Assembly (NCBI GenBank): GCA_964579735.1
Contig: CAZOHH010000044.1
Coordinates: forward strand, 1 to 18,897
Direction of reading: 5' to 3'
DNA length: 18,897 nt
From: CAILLO01 sp964579735
Lineage (GTDB): Bacteria > Bacillota > Clostridia > Saccharofermentanales > UBA5734
Part shown: in pieces, positions 8,357 to 16,159 of the stretch
Layout of the letters: every line of letters starts with the position of its first letter
Position numbering within the stretch: the stretch's first letter is position 1
The notes under the pieces: model-generated
Database searches by the model: none
Told to the model about the DNA's origin: nothing
What the model saw: only the letters and a program-made list of their open reading frames with translations
Program-made: the position numbers and the translations under genes

Positions 8357-10807
8357 TCAGACGGTCGGAGTCGGAGGAGCCGTTGTCGGAGCCGCCGTAG
8401 GAGCCGTTGTCGGAGTCGGCCCCGGTGTCGGCGTGATGCCCGGCGTGAGATCCGGCGTCACTACGGGGGAGATGTCGGGGGTGATGTCGGGCGTGATGTC
8501 AGGAGAAATCTCGGGGGTCGGGGTGGCCACCGGGTTGTGGAACAGGCAATAGGTGGTCGGAACCGTACCCGGCACGAAGTATTCCTTGACCACGAATCTT
8601 CCCGCCGCCTCGCACTGGGGCGTTGCGAGCTCGCCGCTGGCGATGCAGATGCGCGCCGTCTCGATTCCCGGTGGAACATACCAGCTTGCGGGATCGAGGT
8701 CCGCGTGGATCCGAGTCATGACATCGTAGAAGATCCGCTGCGCATTCCGCTTGTCGCCGGTGGGGATCTCGATGGATTTGAGACGGCAATCGTAACCGTA
8801 CCAGACCGCCGCGGTGTAGTACGGTGTATATCCCACGAACCACTTGTCCCGGTTGTTGTCTGTCGTACCGGTCTTGCCGGCCGTAGCGATTTCCTTGCCT
8901 TTGGCGTTCTTGATCGGCCACTTCAGCGCACTGGCCGTACCGGGGTGACCGAAGGCGGTGTTCGTACCGTATAGAGGTTCCTCGAGGAGCCGGGTCATGA
9001 TATAGGCCGTTTCAGGCTTGTAGACCTGCTGGTACTGCACGGTGTTCTCCAGGATGATATTACCGTCGATATCGGTGACCGCCGAATAGGCGACCGGCTG
9101 CATGAAGACGCCGCCACTTGCGAAGGTCTGGTATCCGCCGGCCATTTCGAGTGGCGACATGCCCTTGTTGAAGCCGCCCAGTGCAATCGAGACGTAGCGC
9201 TCCGTGACGCGGTCGATGCCGACGCTCTTCAAGTACTGGACGGAGTCGTTGCCCCCGATGAAATTGAGCCAGGTCTGTGCGGCCACCGTGTTGGAGGAGA
9301 TCTTCAAGGCATTTCGGACGGTCATGACTCCATAGAAGCCTTCGTAATCGTTCTTCGGATACGGAAGGTTCGGGTTCTGGTTGTCGAGGAAGACTTCCTT
9401 GTCCTCGATGACCGTCGCAGCCGTGATTCGGCCAAGATCGATGCCGGGACCGTAAACGACGAGTGGCTTGATGCTGGATCCAGGCTGGCGGTTGATACCG
9501 GTAGCACGGTTCAGGACGAAGTCGCCCGTCTTCGGTCCGAACCCGCCGTACATGCCGCGGATCTGGCCCGTCTTGTTGTCCAGCACCACCATGCCGGCCT
9601 GGGGTCTTTCAGGGTAGTCCTTGATGACCTTTTCGTCGGTCACGAAGAGCTTCACATCGTTGAAGGAAGCGTCGATCTGGGCCTGAACCGCTGGATCCAT
9701 GGTCGTCTGGATCCGGTAGCCATAGTTGTATATTGCGGCGAGGGCCAGATCGGAGCTGAGGCCGCGCTTGTCCATCAGGTCCTTCTTGACCTGTCCGATC
9801 ACATAGTCGACGAAATAGGACTGCGTCGAGGTCGTGGTCACGGTCTTCGGAGGGTCGAGGAAGCGGATCTCCGTATTGAGAGCCTCTTCGTATTGCGTCT
9901 TCGTGATCCAGCCGAGTTCATACATCTTTCCTAGAACGATGCGCTCTCGGCGGAGGACATTCCTTCGTCCGGACTCCGTGTACGGATTGTAGTAGGAGGG
10001 AAGGTTCGGTATGCCGGCCAGGACGGCGCATTCGGAGAGCGACAGGTCCTGGACGTCCTTGCCGAAATAGGCCTTGGCAGCGGACTGCACGCCGACGTAG
10101 TTGTTCGACATCGGAACGAGGTTCATGTAGAGCTCGAGGATCTCCCACTTGTTGAGCATCTTCTCGAGCCGGATCGCGTTGTACCATTCCTGGATCTTGC
10201 GCTGTGCCGAGACCTGGTCCTTGCCGGTGATCATCTTGACGGTCTGCTGGGTGATCGTGGATCCACCGTGCGAGGGTGTACCGGAATTGGAGAAGAAACC
10301 CAGCACGGCACTTCCGATTCGTTTCGGGTCGATGCCGATGTGCGTGTCGTAGCGCTCGTCTTCGATGGCCTTGAAGGCAGCGGGCAGGTAGGTGTCGGCC
10401 AGTTTATCCCAGGAGACGACCTGCCTGTCGACGTTCTGCGTACCGGTCAATTTGGCAAGGACATTGCCCTGGGTGTCATAGATGTAGGAGGTCTCGGTCT
10501 TGATCTTCAGGTCCGCGACCGCGATGGGCTGGGCTGTCGAGACGTATCCGACCAGCATGCCCCCGAGGACGCCGCCGCCGAGCATGCCGACCAGGACGAG
10601 CGCCACGACGACATAGGTGAAGATGCGCCAGAAGGATCTCCAGAAAAGCTTGGGAACGGAGAGCAGGCTCGGTGAGCGGGAGGGGCGGCTGCGAAGACGG
10701 CGGCTCATCTCACGGCGAAGAACCCTGCCTTGACGGGAGGGCTTCGACGAACGGTTCGAGTCAACGGGCTTCGGGCCCTTGCCGGGAAGATCCTTGGGTG
10801 CGGGCAT
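8357..10807 (-). CDS. Bifunctional class A penicillin-binding protein (PBP1A type)
   Basis: 816-residue membrane-anchored peptidoglycan synthase. Residues 1-60 are a basic cytoplasmic tail, with one membrane segment at about 62-90. The GT51 glycosyltransferase domain has catalytic Glu149 in EDERYDTHIGID, then GGSTITQQTVKM and RKIQEWYNAIRLEK. The transpeptidase domain has active Ser444 in SSIK (444-447), SSN at 504-506 and KTGT at 645-648. The last ~55 residues are a Pro/Thr/Ala-rich tail with six tetrapeptide repeats of the SPDI/TPDI type (768-791). The ATG at 10807 has AGGAGG 7 bases upstream and lies 14 bases after the bactofilin stop. It is the last gene of an M23-bactofilin-PBP unit, so it probably acts with them in wall growth or shape. 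All catalytic residues are present. Confidence 0.96.
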   Translation of the reverse strand: MPAPKDLPGKGPKPVDSNRSSKPSRQGRVLRREMSRRLRSRPSRSPSLLSVPKLFWRSFWRIFTYVVVALVLVGMLGGGVLGGMLVGYVSTAQPIAVADLKIKTETSYIYDTQGNVLAKLTGTQNVDRQVVSWDKLADTYLPAAFKAIEDERYDTHIGIDPKRIGSAVLGFFSNSGTPSHGGSTITQQTVKMITGKDQVSAQRKIQEWYNAIRLEKMLNKWEILELYMNLVPMSNNYVGVQSAAKAYFGKDVQDLSLSECAVLAGIPNLPSYYNPYTESGRRNVLRRERIVLGKMYELGWITKTQYEEALNTEIRFLDPPKTVTTTSTQSYFVDYVIGQVKKDLMDKRGLSSDLALAAIYNYGYRIQTTMDPAVQAQIDASFNDVKLFVTDEKVIKDYPERPQAGMVVLDNKTGQIRGMYGGFGPKTGDFVLNRATGINRQPGSSIKPLVVYGPGIDLGRITAATVIEDKEVFLDNQNPNLPYPKNDYEGFYGVMTVRNALKISSNTVAAQTWLNFIGGNDSVQYLKSVGIDRVTERYVSIALGGFNKGMSPLEMAGGYQTFASGGVFMQPVAYSAVTDIDGNIILENTVQYQQVYKPETAYIMTRLLEEPLYGTNTAFGHPGTASALKWPIKNAKGKEIATAGKTGTTDNNRDKWFVGYTPYYTAAVWYGYDCRLKSIEIPTGDKRNAQRIFYDVMTRIHADLDPASWYVPPGIETARICIASGELATPQCEAAGRFVVKEYFVPGTVPTTYCLFHNPVATPTPEISPDITPDITPDISPVVTPDLTPGITPTPGPTPTTAPTAAPTTAPPTPTV
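8435..8506 (-). repeat. Tandem 12-bp repeats coding for the PBP tail
   Basis: Six consecutive 12-bp units encode SPDI, TPDI, TPDI, SPVV, TPDL and TPGI. The first three are near-identical at DNA level (GACATC with CCC/CCT spacers), which suggests recent slippage expansion. Confidence 0.75.
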
Positions 10808-10821
10808 GATGCGGCCTCCTG

Positions 10822-11202
10822 CTACTCGGCGGTCCTGGCCGATTCCATCACGCAGTCGCCACGGAGATAGGCTCCTTCGTCCACGACCAATCGGGCCATC
10901 GACAGACGACCCGTGATGACGGCCGTCGCCTGGACGACCAGAAGACCTTCGGCAATTACATTTCCCTCGACCCGTCCGGCGACAGTCACGTCCAGACCCT
11001 GGACATCACCGTTCACGACCGAGGTGGGAAGCAGTACGATATCGCCGGAGGCTGAAAGATGTCCATTGACCGTGGCTGCACACAGAATCGAACCTTCGCA
11101 GCGCAGGTCTCCCTGAAGCACGGTGGCGGGACCCAGCGTCGTATCGATGGCGCGCGCCTTGCGGGGGGTACGGCCGGAATGTCCGAAAGTCGATTTCACC
11201 AC
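10822..11202 (-). CDS. Bactofilin-family polymer-forming protein
   Basis: 126-residue cytoskeletal protein. Nearly the whole protein is the right-handed beta-helix typical of bactofilins, seen as repeating hydrophobic/Gly patterns: VLQGDLRCEGSILCAATVNG, VVNGDVQGLDVTVAGRVEGN, TGRLSMARLVVDEGAYLRGD. The first ~22 residues are basic and probably flexible. Bactofilins form filaments at the membrane and organise wall enzymes. The start is GTG at 11202 or the adjacent GTG at 11199. Both overlap the upstream M23 stop in GTGGTGA, implying translational coupling. The upstream site (AGAGAG) is weak, which fits coupling. The PBP gene follows after 14 bases. Confidence 0.9.
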   Translation of the reverse strand: MVKSTFGHSGRTPRKARAIDTTLGPATVLQGDLRCEGSILCAATVNGHLSASGDIVLLPTSVVNGDVQGLDVTVAGRVEGNVIAEGLLVVQATAVITGRLSMARLVVDEGAYLRGDCVMESARTAE

Positions 11203-11921
11203 TGGAGTAGAATCTCTCTGGGGTTGAAAGGGGTTCCGCGGTAATGGACTTCGAAATGGAGGTGGGGCGTCGTCGAGTATCCGGTGTTGCCGACCTTTCC
11301 GATGATCTGGCCCTTGGAGACTCGTTGTCCGTTCTTCACCTTCAGGACGCTGCAGTGCATATAAGTGGTCGTGAAGCCGTTGCCATGGTCAATCGTGATC
11401 ATGTTCCCGCCGCCGCGGTTGTAAGCGGCGTAGATCACCGTGCCGGCTCCTGCGGCCTTGATGGAGGTTCCGGTGCGAGCACCGATGTCATTGGCTGGAT
11501 GGAACTGCCTGTAATGGTAGATCGGGTGGATGCGCCAGCCGTATCCCGAGTAATCGCCCGGAATCGGACGTAACGTCGGGAGGTGGCTCAGCCGAGAGTT
11601 GATCTCACTCGAATAGGCGGAGATGTCGATGGTCTTCGCGGAGTCGGTCTTCTTGAACTTGACGACCTTGTTGTTCAACGCGACGAGGATCTTCGCCTGG
11701 GCGATATAGGACTTGTAGCCGGTAGAACTGCGGCTCGCAGACAACTTCGTGTTCAAGTTGCGCATCAGGGCATCGAGGATGTTNNNNNNNNNNNNNNNNN
11801 NNNNNNNNNNNNNNNNNNNNNNNNNNNNNNNNNNNNNNNNNNNNNNNNNNNNNNNNNNNNNNNNNNNNNNNNNNNNNNNNNNNAGGACCTGCACGACGAG
11901 AAAAAAGCAGCTGCTCCGCAT
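11196..11921 (-). CDS. M23 family peptidoglycan endopeptidase (split by gap 3)
   Basis: The C-terminal part (11196-11783) is a LytM/M23 zinc peptidase: SGYGWRIHPIYHYRQFHPAND supplies the first His and Asp ligands (HPAND, where HxGxD is more usual). A Gly-rich strand region follows, and PHLHFEV near 11244-11262 gives the last ligands. It is preceded by a helical stretch, NILDALMRNLNTKLSASRSS, which runs into the gap. On the other side the minus strand gives MRSSCFFLVVQVL from ATG 11921, which looks like the start of a signal peptide and is in frame if the gap is a multiple-of-3 variant of 100. That N terminus is my inference: the site before it is weak and another frame starts at 11994. The enzyme should cut wall cross-links outside the membrane. 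Its stop overlaps the bactofilin start. Confidence 0.8.
   Translation of the reverse strand: MRSSCFFLVVQVXXXXXXXXXXXXXXXXXXXXXXXXXXXXXXXXXXNILDALMRNLNTKLSASRSSTGYKSYIAQAKILVALNNKVVKFKKTDSAKTIDISAYSSEINSRLSHLPTLRPIPGDYSGYGWRIHPIYHYRQFHPANDIGARTGTSIKAAGAGTVIYAAYNRGGGNMITIDHGNGFTTTYMHCSVLKVKNGQRVSKGQIIGKVGNTGYSTTPHLHFEVHYRGTPFNPREILLQW
11784..11883. other. Assembly gap 3 (100 N)
   Basis: Lies within the N-terminal part of the M23 peptidase gene. The helical region before the catalytic domain, and possibly the signal-peptide cleavage site, are hidden. Confidence 0.9.
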
Positions 11922-12079
11922 GAAGCAGTCGCCTTTTCGGTCGGCGTGGGAGGCGGCTCGCCTGAAGGGCGGGACCGAGTCCGGTTCTTCGCATATAAAG
12001 GGCCTTTCCGCTTCGGCTGCCACGGGTCTGCCCCGCAGCGGCATGGAACATCATATGAAATTGAAAACACCTACCGCGG

Positions 12080-12108
12080 ATTATACTCGACAGGAAAGCG
12101 TTTTTCAA
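12080..12108 (-). promoter_or_regulatory. Sigma-70 promoter of the M23-bactofilin-PBP unit
   Basis: On the minus strand, TTGAAA (12103-12108), a 17-bp spacer, then TATAAT (12080-12085). This is one mismatch from full consensus. Transcription should begin near 12073, giving a leader of about 150 bases before ATG 11921. The roughly 280-bp region between 11921 and 12205 holds this promoter and the upstream region of the divergent rlmD-type gene, and no other gene that I can support. Confidence 0.8.
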
Positions 12109-12204
12109 CCGATTGCGTGAAAACCTCACATAATGGACCGTATTCCGACAGCATTCCGACGGCTTTCCGCTACATATGGTAGAATCGTCCAGAGGAACCA
12201 CTAC

Positions 12205-13596
12205 ATGATGAAACCGGGGTCCACCCTGACTCTTGATATCACGGGACTTTCCCAGGAAGGCCAGGGCGTCGGCCGCTCAGAGGGGCTCGTCGTCTTCGTC
12301 GAAGGACTGGTACCAGGGGACCGCGCTCGGGTACGCGTCGCGCGCGCGACTCCCCGCTATGCCATGGCCACGCCGGATCACCTGCTCGTGCCCTCGCCCG
12401 ACCGCGTCATCCCCTTTTGCGCCGACTACGACCGATGCGGCGGCTGTGCCCTGCAGCACCTCTCCTACCCGGCGCAGCTGGTTGAAAAACGTCGCCTGGT
12501 CGTCGATGCCCTGGCACGCATCGGCGCCGTGGCGGATGCGGACGCGCTCGTTGCGCCGGTCGTCGGAATGGAGAACCCTCACGCATACCGAGCCAAGGTC
12601 CAGCTCCCCGTCTCCGGCACCGCGGAACGTCCGCAGATAGGCTTCTACGCACGAGGTTCACACGATGTCGTCGATGCCGCGGAGTGCCGCGTCCAGCACC
12701 CCGTTGGCGATGCCGTGCGCGATGCCGTCCGTGACTGGATGAGAGACCATGCCGTCTCCCCCTATGACGAACATCGGCATGTCGGGCTGCTGCGCCATGT
12801 CGTCGTCCGGGTCGGGTTCGCAACGGGACAGGTCATGATCGGACTCGTCACGAACGGTTCCGGCCTTCCCGCCGTCCCTGCTCTGGTCAGGGGCCTCGAG
12901 GGCGCCGTCGCGCGCTTTACCGGGATGAACCTCGAAAGCGTCTTCCTCGACGAGAACACGGCCCGCACGAACGTCGTGCTCGGGGGCAACGTCCGCATCC
13001 TGCACGGCCGACCGTTCATCGAGGAGAGATTGTCCGGCCTTCGCTTCCGGATCTCTCCTCTCGCCTTCTTCCAGGTGAACCCCCCGCAGACCGAGGTGCT
13101 GTACGCCGCGGTCGTCGAGGCAGCGAGACTCACCGGGAGCGAGACCGTCTACGACCTCTATTGCGGAACGGGTGCGATCTCGCTCTTCCTCGCCCGAAAG
13201 AGCAAGCGAGTCGTCGGCATCGAATCGGTTGCGCCGGCCGTTGAGGACGCTCGGGCGAATGCTGCGTTGAACGGCCTCGACAACCTCGAGTTCGTCGTCG
13301 GCGAAGTCGAATCCGTAGTCCCCGAGCGCTATTCCCGCGGCGAGCGCGCCGACGTCGTCGTGGTGGACCCGCCCCGCAAGGGATGCGACCCGCGGCTGCT
13401 GGACACTTTGGTCGAGATGGGCCCGGCCCGCATCGTCTACGTCTCCTGCAACCCCGCCACGCTGGCCCGCGACGTCGCACGGCTCGCCGAAGCCGGCTAT
13501 CGCGTCTCGTCGGTGCAGCCCGTCGACATGTTCCCCTGGACGACGCACGTGGAGGCGGTCGTTTCGCTGGTGAGGTCTGAAGCTGGAAAGCCCTGA
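12205..13596 (+). CDS. rlmD: 23S rRNA (uracil-C5)-methyltransferase, RlmD/RlmCD type
   Basis: 463-residue cytoplasmic, SAM-dependent RNA methyltransferase. Residues about 1-62 form a TRAM RNA-binding domain (GSTLTLDITGLSQEGQGVGR). Cys72, Cys78, Cys81 (C-x5-C-x2-C in FCADYDRCGGC) and Cys161 are the four ligands of the [4Fe-4S] cluster. The catalytic domain has the SAM motif VYDLYCGTGAISLFLARKSK, then VVVDPPRKGCD, nucleophile Cys415 in VSCNPATLARD, and PVDMFPWTTHVEAVV at the end. The start is ATG 12205 (a second ATG follows at once), with AGAGGA 8 bases upstream. The open frame back to 12133 has no site. A possible -10 TAGAAT lies at 12180-12185. In Bacillota one enzyme often modifies both U747 and U1939 (RlmCD), so the exact target is not settled by sequence. 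Confidence 0.95.
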   Translation: MMKPGSTLTLDITGLSQEGQGVGRSEGLVVFVEGLVPGDRARVRVARATPRYAMATPDHLLVPSPDRVIPFCADYDRCGGCALQHLSYPAQLVEKRRLVVDALARIGAVADADALVAPVVGMENPHAYRAKVQLPVSGTAERPQIGFYARGSHDVVDAAECRVQHPVGDAVRDAVRDWMRDHAVSPYDEHRHVGLLRHVVVRVGFATGQVMIGLVTNGSGLPAVPALVRGLEGAVARFTGMNLESVFLDENTARTNVVLGGNVRILHGRPFIEERLSGLRFRISPLAFFQVNPPQTEVLYAAVVEAARLTGSETVYDLYCGTGAISLFLARKSKRVVGIESVAPAVEDARANAALNGLDNLEFVVGEVESVVPERYSRGERADVVVVDPPRKGCDPRLLDTLVEMGPARIVYVSCNPATLARDVARLAEAGYRVSSVQPVDMFPWTTHVEAVVSLVRSEAGKP

Positions 13597-13611
13597 CACA
13601 AAGAGGTCCTT

Positions 13612-13659
13612 ATATACCGTTATCGGAATGATATTGATATCATTCCGATAACGGTATAT
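13612..13659. repeat. 48-bp perfect palindrome upstream of the Fic gene
   Basis: Two 23-bp arms, 13612-13634 and 13637-13659, are exact reverse complements separated by only TG. The core half-site reads CCGTTATCGGAATGATAT. An outer CCTTATA (13608-13614) and TATAAGG (13660-13666) add further imperfect pairing. It begins 15 bases after the rlmD stop and ends 20 bases before the fic start. It can serve as operator DNA, as a cruciform or hairpin, and as a transcription barrier after rlmD. Confidence 0.95.
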
Positions 13660-13662
13660 TAT
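13634..13662 (+). promoter_or_regulatory. Promoter of the fic gene, inside the palindrome
   Basis: TTGATA (13634-13639), 17-bp spacer, TATTAT (13657-13662). Each hexamer has one mismatch to consensus. The -35 straddles the palindrome centre and the -10 overlaps its right end, so any protein bound there would block RNA polymerase. The predicted leader is very short. Confidence 0.6.
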
Positions 13663-13667
13663 AAGGC

Positions 13668-13676
13668 GAGGTGATC
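13668..13676 (+). promoter_or_regulatory. Consensus ribosome binding site of fic
   Basis: GAGGTGATC is a nine-base perfect match to the anti-Shine-Dalgarno, with the GAGG core 8 bases before ATG 13680. It decides the start against the in-frame GTG at 13671, which lies inside the site itself. Confidence 0.8.
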
Positions 13677-13679
13677 TTC

Positions 13680-14600
13680 ATGAAATACATGAGCTCTTCA
13701 AAAGCAAGTGAGAAATGGAAAATAAGCGATCGGCGCGTTCGAGTTCTTTGCAGTGAAAGACGCATCGAAGGCGCTATGAAAATCGGGCGGAATTGGTCTG
13801 TCCCCATCGATGCTGCGAAACCAGTGGATGCAAGGGAAACATGTATGAAGGACTACATTGGATTGGAATACGACTTCAGGATGATCGATTCACTCAAAGA
13901 AGCAATCGACAGGCATAGACCTTTTTCCAATGGACTTGCCAATTCGCTAAAAGAGAAACTCATTGTCGAATGGACCTATAACAGCAATGCGATCGAGGGG
14001 AATACTTTATCATTGTCAGAGACCAGAGTTGTTCTCGAAGGAATAACCGTTGGTGGGAAAAGCATGGTGGAACATCTGGAAGCAATCAACCATCGTGAAG
14101 CGATACTCTTCATTGAAGATCTCATCGATCGGATAGAGCCTCTTTCTGAATGGGATATCAAGAGCATTCATGCTTTGATTTTAAAGGAAATCGATCATGC
14201 CAATGCCGGTAGATATCGCAATGAAAATGTTTTGATCAGTGGCGCAAGACATATTCCGGCAAAATTCCATGAAATCGGAGATCTGATGCAAAGGCTCATT
14301 GCAGAATATCGGAATGAATGGAAAGCATTTCATCCTGTTGTCAAGGCAACGCTGCTTCATGGGGAGTTTGTGAAAATCCATCCATTCATCGATGGTAATG
14401 GCAGGACTTCCAGGCTACTCATGAATTTCGAACTGATGAAGAACGGATATACTCCGATAATAATCAAGAATGATGAGCGGGCAAGATATTATGATGTGAT
14501 TGATCTTGCACATACAACCATGGATTATGCGCCATTCATAGAACTGGTATCAGAACTCGAACTGGAATCCGAAAGACTTTGGCTATCTGTACTTGAGTAA
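13680..14600 (+). CDS. HTH-Fic family protein, probable auto-inhibited AMP-transferase
   Basis: 306 residues. Residues about 5-55 form a small winged/MerR-like helix-turn-helix (SSKASEKWKISDRRVRVLCS, then EGAMKIGRNWSVPIDAAKP). The Fic core carries the complete catalytic motif HPFIDGNGRTSR at 234-245, His234 being the general base. The inhibitory motif SNAIEG (S102, E106, G107) lies before the core, which makes it a class II Fic held off by its own Glu. Fic proteins transfer AMP (or related groups) to target proteins. The target here is unknown. Two lines of the gene counted by hand gave 43-45% GC, against 65% in a line of rlmD, so it is probably acquired. No separate antitoxin gene adjoins it. 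The HTH and the palindromic promoter suggest autoregulation. Confidence 0.93.
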   Translation: MKYMSSSKASEKWKISDRRVRVLCSERRIEGAMKIGRNWSVPIDAAKPVDARETCMKDYIGLEYDFRMIDSLKEAIDRHRPFSNGLANSLKEKLIVEWTYNSNAIEGNTLSLSETRVVLEGITVGGKSMVEHLEAINHREAILFIEDLIDRIEPLSEWDIKSIHALILKEIDHANAGRYRNENVLISGARHIPAKFHEIGDLMQRLIAEYRNEWKAFHPVVKATLLHGEFVKIHPFIDGNGRTSRLLMNFELMKNGYTPIIIKNDERARYYDVIDLAHTTMDYAPFIELVSELELESERLWLSVLE

Positions 14601-14680
14601 TGGCATTCAATTCATTGGAATATCCATCAAAGGCTCTCGGACCACGTGGAGGTGTTCGCTAGCCTGTAGAGGGGGGAAAG

Positions 14681-15496
14681 ATGAACGAGAAGGCGCCACG
14701 GATCGAGGTCTGCCAGCACTGTTCCGGAATCGACATCGACGAATTGAAGCGACACGCGAAGGCTACGGTCCATTGCATCGCGAAATGCGCGAAGCAGAAT
14801 CCCGACCTCGTCGGCAAGGCCTTCGGTTTCCTCAACGGTCAGTTCACGGTTTGCGACACCCAGGAGGCGTTCTTCGAGAAGGTCGTTGGACTGGAGGCCT
14901 ATGTGCCGGACAGCGACCGCAACCCTCTGGTCGATGCCTATCTGGAGCACATCGAGAAGTGGCGCGACGAGCATGTCGCACTGCGTGAGATCTGCCTGGC
15001 TTGTGGCCTGACGGAAGAGCTGAAGTGGGGACAGCCCTGCTATACACAGGACGGTCGCAATGTCCTGATCCTCGGCGGATTCAAGAACTACATCGCGCTG
15101 ACTTTCTTCAAAGGTGCGCTGCTCAAGGATGAAGACCGCATTCTTTTCCAGCAGACGGAGAACGTGCAGGCTGCCAGGCAGCTCCGCTACCGCTCCGTGG
15201 AGGAGATCTCCGGACAGGACGCGTTGATCCGGACCTATATCGGGGAAGCCGTGGAAATCGAAGAAGCCGGCCTCGACGTGCCGGAAGTGAAACGGCCGGA
15301 CCAGCCGATCCCGGTCGAACTGCAGGCGAGGTTCGACGCGGACCCTGCGTTCCAGCGCGCCTTTCTGGCCTTGACGCCCGGGCGCCAGCGGGGCTACCTC
15401 TTCCATTTCAACGGGGCGAAGCAGTCCGCGACGCGCACCGCGCGGATCGATAAGTGCGAACCCAGGATTCTCGAAGGACGGGGCATCGATGAGTGA
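14681..15496 (+). CDS. Three-part protein: Cys-rich module + DUF1801 + YdeI/OmdA domain
   Basis: 271 residues with three recognisable parts. Residues 1-70 hold C11-x2-C14 and C32-x3-C36 and end FGFLNGQFTVCDTQEAFFEK, resembling small thioredoxin-like ferredoxin/DUF1450 proteins that may bind metal or an Fe-S cluster. Residues about 81-180 (NPLVDAYLEHIEKW, ELKWGQPCYTQDGRNVLILGGFKNYIALTFF) are a DUF1801 (YdhG/YdeI) domain. The last ~60 residues (ALTPGRQRGYLFHFNGAKQSATRTARI) are the YdeI/OmdA domain named for bacteriocin protection. The last two are often joined. The N-terminal module is unusual. ATG 14681 has AGGGGGG 4-10 bases upstream. It is the first gene of a plus-strand run with a nitroreductase, thioesterase and YbaK. 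Biochemical role unknown. Confidence 0.85.
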   Translation: MNEKAPRIEVCQHCSGIDIDELKRHAKATVHCIAKCAKQNPDLVGKAFGFLNGQFTVCDTQEAFFEKVVGLEAYVPDSDRNPLVDAYLEHIEKWRDEHVALREICLACGLTEELKWGQPCYTQDGRNVLILGGFKNYIALTFFKGALLKDEDRILFQQTENVQAARQLRYRSVEEISGQDALIRTYIGEAVEIEEAGLDVPEVKRPDQPIPVELQARFDADPAFQRAFLALTPGRQRGYLFHFNGAKQSATRTARIDKCEPRILEGRGIDE

Positions 15497-15589
15497 ACGC
15501 CGGGGAAGTCGCAGCACACGCTGATGGTGCGGCGCATGCGGTCTTTCGAGATTTCGCTCGAACTGATTGAAAAGGAACTGGAGGTCAAG

Positions 15590-16159
15590 ATGGACGAGAC
15601 CCAGTCGAAACTGCTGAGCGTCATCATGGGCAGATCGAGCTACAGAGGGAAATACAAGGACAAACGCATCGACAGGGAGGACCTGGAACGGATCATGCAG
15701 GCGGGTCTATCCGCACCCTCCGGGTGCAATAAGATGACGACGTCTTTGATCGCGGTCGACGACCCTGCCCTGTTGCAGGAGTTGAAGGACCTGATCGATC
15801 CCCCGATCTGCGAGACCGCGCCCGCGATGATATTCGTTCTGACTCGAAGAATCTTCGCATATCGGAACAAATGCTTCAGCGTACAGGACTATTCCGCTGC
15901 GATCGAGAACATGCTCCTCGCAGCCAAGGCTCTTGGGTATGAAAGCTGCTGGTACGAGGGTCACATCACCGACGATGACAACAAAGCCTTGAAACTGGCG
16001 AACCGACTCGGAGTTCCGGACGATCTCGATCTGGTTTGCCTACTTCCTATCGGATACGCAGACGAAGAAGTCTCCAAGGCCAAGAAAAAGGCGTTCGAGG
16101 AAAGAGCCTGGTTCAACGGTTTCCATGGAAAGACGCAGGAGGGAAGAAATGGAAAGTGA
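15590..16159 (+). CDS. Nitroreductase-family flavoprotein
   Basis: 189 residues, the usual length of small FMN-dependent nitroreductases. The N-terminal GRSSYRGKYKDKRIDREDLER and AGLSAPSGCNKMTTSLIAV form the FMN phosphate-binding region. SVQDYSAAIENMLLAAKALGYESCWYEGHI is the conserved helix and following loop. LVCLLPIGYADEE closes the fold. Such enzymes reduce nitro groups, quinones or flavins with NAD(P)H, and the physiological substrate is not readable from sequence. ATG 15590 is chosen because GGAGG ends 5 bases before it. An in-frame ATG at 15524 lacks a site at usable distance. A 93-base spacer separates it from the preceding gene, with no clear terminator. The thioesterase start lies inside its last codons. 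Confidence 0.9.
   Translation: MDETQSKLLSVIMGRSSYRGKYKDKRIDREDLERIMQAGLSAPSGCNKMTTSLIAVDDPALLQELKDLIDPPICETAPAMIFVLTRRIFAYRNKCFSVQDYSAAIENMLLAAKALGYESCWYEGHITDDDNKALKLANRLGVPDDLDLVCLLPIGYADEEVSKAKKKAFEERAWFNGFHGKTQEGRNGK

Noticed and set aside
13597..13605. CTGACACAA near rlmD end matching the minus strand at 17318-17326, as a shared insertion site
   Set aside because: Only nine bases, and the flanks do not extend the match. No target-site duplication is seen around either element, so I treat it as chance.
13680..14680. Fic-antitoxin (FicTA) pair
   Set aside because: No second small gene lies before or after. The inhibitory motif is within the Fic protein itself, so this is a class II protein.
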